From the NCBI RefSeq assembly GCF_002407065.1, contig NZ_CP023564.1, positions 248,001-312,000 on the forward strand: 64,000 nt of DNA. The letters are read 5' to 3'. The first letter of the stretch is position 1; every line of letters begins with the position of its first letter. A program made the translations under genes and the position numbers. Positions 16,118-25,190 of the stretch are shown here, one piece after another. This DNA is from Brachybacterium ginsengisoli (GTDB taxonomy: Bacteria; Actinomycetota; Actinomycetes; Actinomycetales; Dermabacteraceae). The notes below the pieces were generated by a model. The model saw only the letters and a program-made list of their open reading frames with translations. It made no database searches and had not been told where the DNA came from.

Positions 16118-17476
16118 TCAGACCCCGCGCCCGTGGAACGCACCGCGGTGCGCGGCGGCCGGGTGCTCCTCGGGCAGCCGGTCCGTGCCGGTCAGGCGCG
16201 CGCGCAGCGTCGAGCCCTGCTCGGGCAGGCGACCGCGCTCACGCAGGATCGGGGAGACCAGCTCGGCGAAGTCGCGCACCGTGTCGAAGGAGTGGTACTG
16301 GCGCAGGTTGATGCCGTCGATCCCGTCCACGTCCAGCCAGTGCTCGATCGCGTCGGCCACCACCTCGGGCGTGCCCGCCACGAAGAACCGGTCCTGCCAG
16401 GCCTCGTCCACCGCGTCCAGCAGATCGCCGACCGTCTCGTGCGCGCCCTTGCGCCCCACGGGGGTGTCCGGCGGGAGGCCCTCGACCTCGAGCGCCTCGG
16501 CGATGGTCCGATCGCGCGGATGATCCAGGGCGCGGATCGGGACCGACTGGTGCACCAGCATCCCCTCGGTGGAGCGATGCTCCAGGTACTGGGCGAGCTT
16601 CGCGTCGACCTCCTCCTGGGTGGGGGCGGTGATCACGGCGGCCTGCACCACGAACTTCGGGTCCGACGGGTTCCGGCCCGCCTCCTCGGCGGCGGCGCGC
16701 ACCGCCGGGACGGTCCGCTCCAGCAGCGGGCCGTGGGTGAACACCAGCTCCGCGTGGCGGCCCGCGCGCAGCGCACCGGCCGGGGAGGCGGTGGCGAGGA
16801 TCAGGGTGGGCGTGCGCTGCAGGGACGGCTCGGACAGATGCGGCCCGGCGACCGAGAAGTGCTCCCCCTGGTGGTCGATGCGGTGCACCTTCTCCGGATC
16901 GGTGTACACGTTCCCCTCGGCGTTCCGCACCACGGCCCCCTCGTCCCAGGAGCCCTCCCACAGCTTGTAGAGCACCTCGAGGTATTCGTCGGCGATCTCG
17001 TAGCGGTGGTCGTGCTCGATCTCCTCCGCGAGACCGAAGTTCCGCGCCGCATTGGGGAGGTACGAGGTGACGATGTTCCAGCCCACGCGGCCCTTCGTGA
17101 GGTGGTCCAGGGTGGACATGCGCCGCGCGAAGGCGAACGGCGGCTCGTAGCTGGTGGAGAAGGTGATGCCGAAGCCGAGGCGCTCGGTGACGGCGGCCAT
17201 CGCCGGGACCACGAGCATCGGGTCGTTGTTCGGGATCTGCAGCCCCTCGCGCAGCGCGGTCTCGGCGGAGCCGCCGTAGACGTCGTACGCGCCCACCACG
17301 TCGGCGATGAAGATCGCCGTGAACCCGCCCTCCTCCGCGATGCGCGCGAGCTCCGTCCAGTACTCGAGGTCCGTGTAGCGGTGGCGGTTGTTGTCCGGCA
17401 GCCGCCACAGCCCGTGCGTGATGTGGCCGACGCAGTTCATCTCGAAGAGGTTCAGGATCAGGGGCTTGGGAGCCAT
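16118..17476 (-). CDS. LLM-class flavin-dependent monooxygenase (NtaA/SnaA/DszA family)
   Basis: FMNH2-dependent monooxygenase of 452 residues, typical for the NtaA/SnaA/DszA group of luciferase-like enzymes. The N-terminal strand PLILNLFEMN, the segment GRVGWNIVTSYLPNAARNFG near residues 127-146 and the C-terminal GTPEVVADAIEHWL near residue 365 are family features. Members cleave C-N or C-S bonds of small organics using reduced flavin from a separate reductase; no reductase gene is visible here. It is divergent from the ABC operon that ends in an SfnB/DszC-like gene and probably heads the operon with pxpA and pxpBC. Confidence 0.88.
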   Translation of the reverse strand: MAPKPLILNLFEMNCVGHITHGLWRLPDNNRHRYTDLEYWTELARIAEEGGFTAIFIADVVGAYDVYGGSAETALREGLQIPNNDPMLVVPAMAAVTERLGFGITFSTSYEPPFAFARRMSTLDHLTKGRVGWNIVTSYLPNAARNFGLAEEIEHDHRYEIADEYLEVLYKLWEGSWDEGAVVRNAEGNVYTDPEKVHRIDHQGEHFSVAGPHLSEPSLQRTPTLILATASPAGALRAGRHAELVFTHGPLLERTVPAVRAAAEEAGRNPSDPKFVVQAAVITAPTQEEVDAKLAQYLEHRSTEGMLVHQSVPIRALDHPRDRTIAEALEVEGLPPDTPVGRKGAHETVGDLLDAVDEAWQDRFFVAGTPEVVADAIEHWLDVDGIDGINLRQYHSFDTVRDFAELVSPILRERGRLPEQGSTLRARLTGTDRLPEEHPAAAHRGAFHGRGV

Positions 17477-17715
17477 GGGTCGTCCGTTCGGCCGGGGGAG
17501 GTGGTCCTGGAACCCTCACGCCCAGCGGCCGCTTCGCGCACCTCCCGTGAACTCCGATGACGGCGGATGGCCCCACGGGCCCCGTCGCGCCCCGCACGGG
17601 AGGGCGGATGTCATCGCCGTTTACGTGCCGTCACGGTGCTAGGTGCAGCTTGGGGCAGTCCCTAGTGTTTCCGAGGTCCGGGATCCGCCGGACGTCCCCG
17701 GAAGAAGGAGGCCCC
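17477..17715 (+). promoter_or_regulatory. Divergent promoter gap; candidate -10 for the peptide-type ABC operon
   Basis: A 239-base gap between the divergent monooxygenase and ABC operons. TAGTGT at 17663-17668 is a plausible -10 for the ABC operon. I find no good -35 at the right distance. A pair CTAGG (17639-17643) and CCTAG (17661-17665) flanks a GC-rich stretch and could be part of an operator; this is weak. Confidence 0.35.
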
Positions 17716-19377
17716 GTGCGCCGACGATCCCTCATGACCGGCCTCGCCGCCGCTGGCGCGGGCTCCGTGCTGGGCGCCTGCGGGAGCACGGGCGCGTCGC
17801 CGGCCGCGGATCTCCCGGCCGGCACCCGGGAGGGCGGCGAGCTCGTCTTCGCGACCGACCGCGAGCCCACCTGCCTGGACCCGCACAACAGCGGGGACAT
17901 GCCCCAGACCTACATCTCCCGCCAGTACCTCGACTCGCTCGTGTCGATGCGGCCCGACGGCAGCGTGGTGCCGTGGCTGGCGAGCTCGTGGGAGATCTCC
18001 GAGGATGGGCTGGTCTACGACTTCACCCTCCAGGAGGGGGTGCGCTTCACCGACGGCGAGGTGCTCGACGCCGACGCGGTGGTCGCGAACTTCGAGCAGA
18101 TCATGGATCCCGAGACCCAGTCCTCCACCGCGCTGCTCTATCTCTCGCCGTACTTCGTCTCCGCCGAATCGGTCTCCGACCTCGTGGTGCGCGTGACGCT
18201 CAAGCGCCCCTACTCCCCGCTGCTCACCGTCCTGGCGCAGGCGTTCTTCGGCATCGAGTCGCCGAAGGCGATGGCGCGCGGGCTGGCGGAGAACTGCGAG
18301 GCGCCCGTGGGGACCGGGCCCTTCAAAATCCTCGAGTGGCGGCGCAACCAGGAGGTGGTCATGGTGCGCAACGAGGACCACAATTCCGCCCCGGCCGATG
18401 CGAAGCATCAGGGACCCGCCTACGCGGAGCGGCTCATCTGGCGCTTCCTCAAGGACAACACCGCCCGCTACGGCGCGCTCGCCTCCGGGAAGGTGCACGC
18501 GATCTTCAACCTCCCGCCCGAGTCCGTGCCCACCGCGACGGCCGACGACCGGATCGAGACGCAGGACTTCGTGCACTCCTGCGTGCCCTATGCACTGGAC
18601 CTCAACACCACCCATCCGGCGCTCGCCGACCTCCGCGTGCGCCGCGCCCTCGTGCACGCCGCGGACGCACCGGGGATCGTCACCAGCGCCTATGCCGGGG
18701 TGTTCCCCTATGAGGGCAACGCGATCTCGACCGGCACCCCGTTCTACGACGAGGCCTACCACCAGCCCTACCCCTACGACGAGGCCCGCGCGAACGCGCT
18801 GCTGGACGAGGCGGGCTGGACCGCGCGCGACGAGGCCGGGTACCGCACCCGCGACGGGGAACGCCTCACCCTGCGCCTGCCCTACGCCTCCGACCCCGGC
18901 GAGACGCCTCCGGCGGACCTCACCATCCTCCAGAACTTCCAGGCCATGGAGCTCCGGGTCGGGGTGGACGTGCAGCTGATCCCCACCGACGCCGCCTCCC
19001 TCACGGCGATCCGCCGCGACAGGACCGCCTTCGACATCCGCGCCGGCTACTGGAACAGCCCCACGGCCGGGGTCATGTACATCAAGTTCTCGCAGGAGAC
19101 GTACGAGATCGACAACGGCCAGAACGTCTCCTACGCCTTCGACGAGGAGCTGGACCAGACCCTCCTCGAGGCCGCCGCCACCACCGACGCCGACCGGCAG
19201 CAGGAGCTCTACACCCGTGCCCAGAAGCTGCTGACCGAGCAGGCCTGGCACATCCCGCTCTACCCGATCCAGACCCGGCTCGCGATCCGCGCCGACCTCG
19301 TCTCGGACATCTGGATCGAACCCAGCGAGGGCGAGCCGGTCCTCCACGACGCCTACCTGATCCGGGACGGACTCTGA
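17716..19377 (+). CDS. ABC transporter binding lipoprotein, family 5 (peptide/nickel/opine type)
   Basis: Lipid-anchored binding protein of 553 residues. The N-terminus MRRRSLMTG is twin-arginine-like and the lipobox LGAC gives Cys22 as the anchor. The mature part is an SBP_bac_5 fold (FATDREPTCLDPHNSGD is the conserved N-terminal strand). AAGGAGGCCCC precedes the GTG at 17716; the longer upstream frame lacks a signal. It heads an operon of five genes joined by overlaps or a 1-base gap. Neighbouring flavin monooxygenases suggest the cargo is a small organosulfur or organonitrogen compound rather than a peptide (inference). Confidence 0.9.
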   Translation: MRRRSLMTGLAAAGAGSVLGACGSTGASPAADLPAGTREGGELVFATDREPTCLDPHNSGDMPQTYISRQYLDSLVSMRPDGSVVPWLASSWEISEDGLVYDFTLQEGVRFTDGEVLDADAVVANFEQIMDPETQSSTALLYLSPYFVSAESVSDLVVRVTLKRPYSPLLTVLAQAFFGIESPKAMARGLAENCEAPVGTGPFKILEWRRNQEVVMVRNEDHNSAPADAKHQGPAYAERLIWRFLKDNTARYGALASGKVHAIFNLPPESVPTATADDRIETQDFVHSCVPYALDLNTTHPALADLRVRRALVHAADAPGIVTSAYAGVFPYEGNAISTGTPFYDEAYHQPYPYDEARANALLDEAGWTARDEAGYRTRDGERLTLRLPYASDPGETPPADLTILQNFQAMELRVGVDVQLIPTDAASLTAIRRDRTAFDIRAGYWNSPTAGVMYIKFSQETYEIDNGQNVSYAFDEELDQTLLEAAATTDADRQQELYTRAQKLLTEQAWHIPLYPIQTRLAIRADLVSDIWIEPSEGEPVLHDAYLIRDGL

Positions 19378-19378
19378 G

Positions 19379-20425
19379 ATGACCGCGACGACGACACCCG
19401 CCGACACCCCGGCCGCCCCCGAGGTGCCCGACGCACTCTCCCCCCGGGAGGCTCCCGCCGCCCCGGAGGGACGACGCGCCCGCCCCCTGCTGCGCCGGAT
19501 CCTGACCACCATCGCCTCCTCTCTCCTGCTGCTGTGGGCGGTGGCGACGATCGTGTTCTTCCTCCAGCACATGGTGCCCGGGGACCCGGCGCTGACCATC
19601 CTCGGCGGCGCCTCCGCGAACCCGCCCGAGGAGACCCTCGAGGCGGTGCGCGAGCAGTACGGCTTCGACCAGCCCGTGCTGGTCCAGTACGGCCACTTCC
19701 TCGCCGGGCTCGCCGTGCTGGACCTCGGCGAGTCCTACACCATGAAGCAGTCCGTGGTCTCGATCGTCGCCGAGCAGATCGCCCCCACGCTGCAGCTCAC
19801 CGGGGCCGCGCTGCTGATCGCCTGGGCGATCGCGATCGCCCTGACCCTCGCCACCGCCGGGCGCCCCGGCCGCTGGGGCCGCCTCGGCTCCGCGATCGAG
19901 GTCGTCCTCGCCGCGCTGCCCCACTTCTGGCTGGGCGTGGTGCTGCTGGTGGTCTTCGCGGTGGTCCTGCAGTGGCTGCCCGTGGTCGACGACGGCCCGG
20001 CCGGGCTGATCCTGCCCGCGCTCACCCTCGGGATCCCGCTGGGAGGCTTCCTCGCCCAGGTCACCCGTGACGAGTTCGACGTCGCCCTGCGCCAGCCCTT
20101 CGTGCTCTCCGCCCTCTCCCGCGGCGCCCGCCCCGGGGACGTGAGATGGCGCCAGGTGCTGCGCCACGCCGCCCTTCCCGGGATCGCCCTCTCCGGCTGG
20201 GGCCTCGGCTCCCTCATCTCCGGAGCGGTGGTGGTCGAGGTGATCTTCTCCCGTCAGGGCATCGGCCAGGTGCTCGTCGCCGCCGTCACCGCCCAGGACC
20301 TGCCGCTCGTGATCGGGGTGACCTTCGTGGTCGCCGCCGTCTACGTGGTCGCCAACATCCTCAGCGACCTCGCCTCCGTGCTCGTCGACCCCCGCCTCCG
20401 CCACTCGATCGGACGTGCCGCATGA
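19379..20425 (+). CDS. Peptide-type ABC transporter permease (DppB-like)
   Basis: Inner-membrane permease of 348 residues with an N-terminal membrane helix (about residues 41-63) and the conserved periplasmic segment QHMVPGDPALTILGG. A cluster of five further hydrophobic segments follows, with the ATPase-contact loop near residues 238-258 (LSALSRGARPGDVRWRQVL). It starts one base after the binding-protein stop and its own stop overlaps the DppC-like gene (ATGA). The first 35 residues are Pro/Ala-rich. Confidence 0.92.
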   Translation: MTATTTPADTPAAPEVPDALSPREAPAAPEGRRARPLLRRILTTIASSLLLLWAVATIVFFLQHMVPGDPALTILGGASANPPEETLEAVREQYGFDQPVLVQYGHFLAGLAVLDLGESYTMKQSVVSIVAEQIAPTLQLTGAALLIAWAIAIALTLATAGRPGRWGRLGSAIEVVLAALPHFWLGVVLLVVFAVVLQWLPVVDDGPAGLILPALTLGIPLGGFLAQVTRDEFDVALRQPFVLSALSRGARPGDVRWRQVLRHAALPGIALSGWGLGSLISGAVVVEVIFSRQGIGQVLVAAVTAQDLPLVIGVTFVVAAVYVVANILSDLASVLVDPRLRHSIGRAA

Positions 20426-21312
20426 CCACCCTCGCCCCTCCCGCCGCCCCGGTCGCCGAGCCCGAGGCCGCCCCCGTCCCCCGCCCCTCCCGCCGGGCCC
20501 CGGCACCCGGCCGGATCGGCCTCGTGGCCGCCGGCGCCGTGGTTGGCGCGGTCGTCCTCGCGGCCCTGCTCCCGGACCTGCTGGCCCCGCAGGACCCGCT
20601 GGAGATCAGCCTCTCGGAGAGCTTCGCCCCGCCCAGCGCCGAGCACGTCTTCGGCACCGACCAGTCCGGCCGCGACGTGTTCAGCCGCGTTATCCACGGC
20701 GCCCGCCAGTCGCTCGTGATCGGGATCGGCGCGACCGGGATCGGCCTCGCCGGCGCCCTCGTGCTGGGGCTGCTGGGCGGACTCGGCGGTCGGATCGCCG
20801 ACGGCGCCGTGACCCGCGTGATCGAGGTCCTCTACGCCTTCCCCGGCATTCTGCTCGCCCTGATCCTCATCGCCGTCTACGGCAACAGCGCCCTCACCCA
20901 GATGGTCGCCGTCGGCCTCGCGACAATGCCGGGCTACGCCCGCATGGTGCGCGGCCAGCTGCTCGTGGTGCGCGGCAGCGCCTACGTCGAGGCGGCCCGC
21001 GCCCTCGGCCACCCGCCGCTGCGGATCCTGGTCCGCACCATCCTCCCCAACGCCTTCCGTCCCCTGACGGTGCTGGTCACCCTGGGCGTGGGCCAGGCCA
21101 TCGTGTGGGCTGCGGCGCTGGGCTTCCTGGGCATGGGCGTGCAGCCGCCCACCGCGGAATGGGGAGCGATGCTCAACGCCGGACGCACCTACATCCAGCA
21201 GGCCTGGTGGATGGACTTCTTCCCCGGCATCACCATCGTGGTGTTCACCCTGTCGCTGACCGTCCTGGGCCGACGGCTGCAGCGCGCGACCGATGCAGGA
21301 GCCCTGCGATGA
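20422..21312 (+). CDS. Peptide-type ABC transporter permease (DppC-like)
   Basis: Second permease, 296 residues. The hallmark sequence FGTDQSGRDVFSRVIHGAR (near residues 75-93), the EAA loop SAYVEAARALG (near residues 185-195) and the C-terminal FLGMGVQPPTAEWGAML are all present. The ATG lies within the DppB-like stop. Its stop overlaps the fused ATPase gene in the same way, so the whole importer is translationally coupled. The Pro/Ala-rich N-terminus of about 35 residues is probably cytoplasmic and disordered. Confidence 0.93.
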   Translation: MTTLAPPAAPVAEPEAAPVPRPSRRAPAPGRIGLVAAGAVVGAVVLAALLPDLLAPQDPLEISLSESFAPPSAEHVFGTDQSGRDVFSRVIHGARQSLVIGIGATGIGLAGALVLGLLGGLGGRIADGAVTRVIEVLYAFPGILLALILIAVYGNSALTQMVAVGLATMPGYARMVRGQLLVVRGSAYVEAARALGHPPLRILVRTILPNAFRPLTVLVTLGVGQAIVWAAALGFLGMGVQPPTAEWGAMLNAGRTYIQQAWWMDFFPGITIVVFTLSLTVLGRRLQRATDAGALR

Positions 21313-22967
21313 CCGACCTGATCACCGCCCGGAACCTCTCCGTCTCCTTCGACGGGCACGAGGTGGTCCACGACGTCTCCTTCTCCCTTGGGCCCGGCAC
21401 CTGCCTCGGGATCGTCGGGGAGTCCGGCTCGGGGAAGTCCGTGACCGCCCGCAGCCTGCTCGGGCTGAACGGACCCCGCGCCGAGGTCACCGCATCCACC
21501 CTCGACGTCGGGGTGGACGTCCTCTCCGCGACCGAGCAGGAGCTCCGCGCCCTGCGCGGCAGCCGCATCGGCTACGTGCTCCAGGACGCGCTGGTCTCGC
21601 TGGACCCGCTGCGGAAGGTGGGCACCGAGATCGCCGAGCCGCTGCGAGCCCACGGCGTGCCCCGCTCCCAGCACCCGCAGCGGGTGCAGGACCTCCTCAC
21701 CTCGGTGAGCGTGCCCGAGCCCGAGCTGCGGGCCCGTCAGCTGCCGAGCGAGCTCTCCGGCGGGCTGCGACAGCGCGCGCTGATCGCGGCGGCCCTCGCC
21801 CTGGACCCCGAGGTGCTCATCGCCGACGAGCCCACCACCGCGCTGGATGTCACCGTGCAGTCGCAGATCCTGGAGCTGCTCGAGCAGAACCTCGCCGCCG
21901 GCCGCGCCCTGATCCTCATCAGCCACGACCTCTCCGTCGTCGAACGCCTCGCGGACCACGTGCTGGTCATGCACCACGGCCGCGTCGTCGAGGAGGGTCC
22001 CACCTCGCAGGTGCTCACCGCCCCGCAGGACCCGTACACGCGGCGCCTGCTGGCCGCGATCCCGTCGGCCGGATCCCGCGGGGAGCGGCTCTCGGACCTG
22101 CCGCCCTCCCCGATCACCCTGTCCACCCGCTCCGAGGACGCCCCGCCGCGGGACACGACGGTCCCGGTGCTCACCGCCGACGGTCTGGGCAAGAGCTACC
22201 GCGGTCCCGACGGCCGCACCCGCGCGGTCGTCGAGGACGTCTCCTTCTCCCTGCACCCGGGGGAGACCCTCGGCATCGTGGGGGAGTCCGGCTCGGGCAA
22301 GTCCACCACCGCCTGGATGGCGCTCGCCCTCACCGAGCCCACCACCGGCGCCGTCGCCCTCGACGGCGAGCCGTGGACGGGGATCCCCGAGCGCCGCCGA
22401 CGGGCGAGGCGTCGGCGCATCGCGGTGGTGCAGCAGGATCCGCTGTCCTCCTTCGATCCGCGCTGGACCGTGGGCCGCACCATCGCCGACGCCCTCCCGT
22501 CGGCCCGGCGCAGAGGTGCCGAGGGCGGACGCTGCGGCGGTGCCGAGGAGCGCACCGAGCGGGTCGCCGAGCTGCTGCGCGCCGTCGGGCTGGATCCGTC
22601 CTTCGCCGCCCGGCATCCCCTGACCCTGTCCGGCGGGCAGCGGCAGCGGGCGGCGATCGCCCGCGCGCTGGCCACCGATCCCGAGGTGCTGGTGCTGGAC
22701 GAGCCGGTCTCCGCCCTGGACGTGTCCGTCCAGGCGCAGGTGCTCGACCTGCTCGCGGATCTCCAGCAGGCGCTCGGCACCGCGTACCTGTTCATCTCGC
22801 ACGACCTCGGCGTCATCCACCACGTCAGCGACCGCGTGCTGGTGATGCAGCACGGACGGATCGTCGAGTCCGGCACCGCCGACGAGGTGCTGCGCACGCC
22901 CCGCCATCCCTACACCCGGCAGCTCGTCGCCGCGCTGCCCCGCCCCGAGCTCGAGGAGATCGCATGA
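21309..22967 (+). CDS. Peptide-type ABC transporter, fused dual ATPase (DppD-DppF)
   Basis: Two nucleotide-binding domains in one chain of 552 residues, energising the importer. Domain 1 has Walker A GESGSGKS at residues 37-44, signature ELSGGLRQR and Walker B VLIADEPTTALD. Domain 2 has Walker A from about residue 325, signature LSGGQRQRAA and LVLDEPVSALD. Each domain ends with the oligopeptide-ATPase motif HPYTR or DPYTRRL. The domain-1 signature has Leu in place of the usual Gln or Met at the fifth position. The start overlaps the permease stop (ATGA), and the stop overlaps the flavoprotein gene in the same way. Confidence 0.94.
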   Translation: MTDLITARNLSVSFDGHEVVHDVSFSLGPGTCLGIVGESGSGKSVTARSLLGLNGPRAEVTASTLDVGVDVLSATEQELRALRGSRIGYVLQDALVSLDPLRKVGTEIAEPLRAHGVPRSQHPQRVQDLLTSVSVPEPELRARQLPSELSGGLRQRALIAAALALDPEVLIADEPTTALDVTVQSQILELLEQNLAAGRALILISHDLSVVERLADHVLVMHHGRVVEEGPTSQVLTAPQDPYTRRLLAAIPSAGSRGERLSDLPPSPITLSTRSEDAPPRDTTVPVLTADGLGKSYRGPDGRTRAVVEDVSFSLHPGETLGIVGESGSGKSTTAWMALALTEPTTGAVALDGEPWTGIPERRRRARRRRIAVVQQDPLSSFDPRWTVGRTIADALPSARRRGAEGGRCGGAEERTERVAELLRAVGLDPSFAARHPLTLSGGQRQRAAIARALATDPEVLVLDEPVSALDVSVQAQVLDLLADLQQALGTAYLFISHDLGVIHHVSDRVLVMQHGRIVESGTADEVLRTPRHPYTRQLVAALPRPELEEIA

Positions 22968-24244
22968 TCGCCCCCACCGCCCCCGCAGTCCCCACCGCCC
23001 CCGCAGTCGCTTCCCGCTGGGTCCATCCCGCGGCGCCGGACGCCCCCGGCGACTACGCGGCGCTGCGCGAGCGCTTCGCCCCGGTGCTCCAGGAGATCGC
23101 CGCCGGCTCCGCCGACCGTGACCGGGAGCGCCGCCTTCCCCATGCGGAGGTGCGGGCGCTCACCGAGGTCGGGTTCACCGCGCTCACCGTCCCGCTCGCG
23201 CGCGGCGGCCACGGTGCCGGGATCGAGACCTTCTTCCGCCTGCTCATCGACCTCGGGGAGGCGGATTCGAACCTCCCCCAGCTGCTGCGCGCGCACTTCT
23301 CCCACGTCGAGGAGCTGCTGCTGGGGGAGCAGGGGCCCGAGGCCGATCAGCGGCTCGAGTCGATCGCCGCCGGCGCGGTGTTCGGCAACGCCAGCCATGA
23401 GCGCAGCACCGCGACGGTCGGCGACCTGAGCACCACCGTGGTCCGCGACGGAGACGGCTATCGGCTGGACGGCGAGAAGCACTACTCCACCGGGTCGCTG
23501 TTCGCGGACTGGATCGACGTCTCCGCCCGCACCGAGGACGGCGGGCGGGCCCGTGTCACCGTGCGCGCCGACGCCCCCGGGGTGACCCTGCGCGACGACT
23601 GGGACGGCTTCGGCCAGATCCTCACCGGCAGCGGCTCCACGCTCTTCGAGGGCGTGAGCGTCCCCGCCGACCAGGTCCGGGTCCGGCCGAACGGCGGGGA
23701 CGGCGCCCCCACCACCCAGACCTCCTTCCTCCAGCTCGTGCTGCTCTCCTCGCTCGTGGGCGTGGCGCGGGCCGCCCTGCGCGACGCGGTCGGCTTCGTC
23801 CGCTCCCGCACCCGCGTCTACTCCCAGGGCAGCGGCGCCACCGCGGCCCAGGATCCGCTGGTCCAGCAGGTCATCGGCCGGATCTCGGCGCGCGTGGCCG
23901 CCGCCGAGGACGCGGTGCTCGCCGCCGCCCGGGCCCTCGAGGTCGCCCGCTCCGCCTCGGAGGATGATCGTGACGCCCGGATCGACGCCGCGGAGCTGCG
24001 CACCATCCAGGCGCAGCTCACCGTGGTGCCCGACGTGCTCTCGGTGACCACCGACCTGTTCGAGGTGGGAGGGGCGTCGGCCACCTCGACCTCCCGCGCG
24101 CTGGACCGCCACTGGCGCAACGCCCGCACCCTCTCCTCCCACAACCCAGTGATCTACCAGCAGCGGGCCATCGGGGATCGACTGCTGAACGGCACCGACC
24201 TGCTGTACTTCTGGTCCACCGGGGAGACTCCGAAGAGCTCCTGA
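22964..24244 (+). CDS. SfnB/DszC-like flavin-dependent monooxygenase (acyl-CoA dehydrogenase fold)
   Basis: Flavoprotein of 426 residues with acyl-CoA dehydrogenase architecture: N-terminal helical domain (about 30-140), beta domain (about 150-250) and C-terminal four-helix bundle (about 260-410). Absence of the usual catalytic Glu region and the sequence YSTGSLFADWIDVSA, followed later by HNPVIYQQRAIGD, match the sulfur-acquisition branch (SfnB, DszC, SoxC). These oxygenate sulfones, dibenzothiophene or related molecules with FMNH2 or FADH2. The ATG overlaps the ATPase stop, tying oxidation to uptake. Combined with the divergent DszA/NtaA-type enzyme, the locus looks like import plus two-step oxidative cleavage (inference). 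Confidence 0.85.
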   Translation: MIAPTAPAVPTAPAVASRWVHPAAPDAPGDYAALRERFAPVLQEIAAGSADRDRERRLPHAEVRALTEVGFTALTVPLARGGHGAGIETFFRLLIDLGEADSNLPQLLRAHFSHVEELLLGEQGPEADQRLESIAAGAVFGNASHERSTATVGDLSTTVVRDGDGYRLDGEKHYSTGSLFADWIDVSARTEDGGRARVTVRADAPGVTLRDDWDGFGQILTGSGSTLFEGVSVPADQVRVRPNGGDGAPTTQTSFLQLVLLSSLVGVARAALRDAVGFVRSRTRVYSQGSGATAAQDPLVQQVIGRISARVAAAEDAVLAAARALEVARSASEDDRDARIDAAELRTIQAQLTVVPDVLSVTTDLFEVGGASATSTSRALDRHWRNARTLSSHNPVIYQQRAIGDRLLNGTDLLYFWSTGETPKSS

Positions 24245-24295
24245 GCGGCGCGGCGGGGTGCCGCGGGCGCTGGACCACCGGCCCCGCCCGGCCGA

Positions 24296-24301
24296 TAGTG
24301 T
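24296..24301 (+). promoter_or_regulatory. -10 element positioned for a leaderless transcript
   Basis: TAGTGT ends 6 bases before the ATG at 24308, so transcription would start at or next to the start codon. TGGACC at 24271-24276 is a weak -35 candidate with 19-base spacing. No ribosome binding site precedes the ATG. Confidence 0.5.
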
Positions 24302-24307
24302 CGAGGG

Positions 24308-25183
24308 ATGAGCGCCCACCCCGCCGACCGGCCCGACGGTTCCGAGACCCCCGGAGAGGTGCCCGATCTGCCGGCGGGCATCGGCGGCACGGACCCGGAC
24401 CTGCCCCCGCAGCACACCTCGGAGGATCTCGCCGCCGCGGCCGCGCTGCTCACCGAGGCGCAGGGGCGGGAGCCGCTCCTCACCCTCACGGACGAGCAGA
24501 TCGCTGCGCTCGACGGCTACGCGCGAGCGCAGTTCGTCGCCGCCCCATGGCTGGACGAGCACCCCGAGCAGCGGCGTCTCGCGAGCGGCATCGCCCTTCG
24601 CGCCATGGTCGCCTCAGGACAGGTGCACCAGCGCACCGAGCCCGGGACCGGCGCACCGACCTGGCGCGCGGCCCCCGAGATCACGGGCTGCCTGGTGCTG
24701 CGCCGGACCGCGCCACTGTTCACCACCGCCGAGCGCACCGTGCAGACCGAGCAGGGCCCGCAGGTGCACCGCCTGCACTGGTACGTGCACGAGGCCGGGG
24801 TGCTCGAGGAGGAGGTCTCCGCAGCGGGCCTGCACCGCTTCACCGTCCTGCCCGCCGAGGCCGCCGCCTCGCGGCTCACCGCCGTCCTCGACCCCGACCG
24901 GGTCGCCCGCGCCGGAGGCGCCCCGCTGCACGTGAGCGTCTCCGCCCTCGCCGGGCACCCGCTCGCCGAGCGCCTCGCCCGCACCCGCGCCCTGACCGTG
25001 CTGACCGTGGTGCACACCGCCGAGGGCTCGGTCCAGCAGCTCCACGCCTACGCGCTGCCCGACGCCGTGCTCACCATGGAGGCGCTCGACCCGGGCACGG
25101 AGGATCCGGAGCTCGAGTTCCGGGAGGTCGACCAGGCCGATCTGCAGGCGCTCGCGAGCGTGCTGGTGGGCCGCGCGGGCTGA
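24308..25183 (+). CDS. Unrecognised actinobacterial protein, 291 residues
   Basis: I do not recognise this protein. The first 50 residues are Asp/Pro/Glu-rich and probably disordered. Residues 55-290 look like a folded alpha/beta domain with no membrane segment or signal peptide. Visible features are a helical stretch (LTLTDEQIAALDGYARAQF), a strand-rich middle (LRRTAPLFTTAERTV, then HRLHWYVHEAGVLEEEV) and an acidic C-terminus. Codon use matches its neighbours. It has no ribosome binding site; the -10 placement suggests a leaderless mRNA, which makes this ATG credible. It is convergent with the sirtuin gene (7 bases between the stops) and shows no functional link to the preceding operon. Confidence 0.7.
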   Translation: MSAHPADRPDGSETPGEVPDLPAGIGGTDPDLPPQHTSEDLAAAAALLTEAQGREPLLTLTDEQIAALDGYARAQFVAAPWLDEHPEQRRLASGIALRAMVASGQVHQRTEPGTGAPTWRAAPEITGCLVLRRTAPLFTTAERTVQTEQGPQVHRLHWYVHEAGVLEEEVSAAGLHRFTVLPAEAAASRLTAVLDPDRVARAGGAPLHVSVSALAGHPLAERLARTRALTVLTVVHTAEGSVQQLHAYALPDAVLTMEALDPGTEDPELEFREVDQADLQALASVLVGRAG

Positions 25184-25190
25184 GCCCTGT

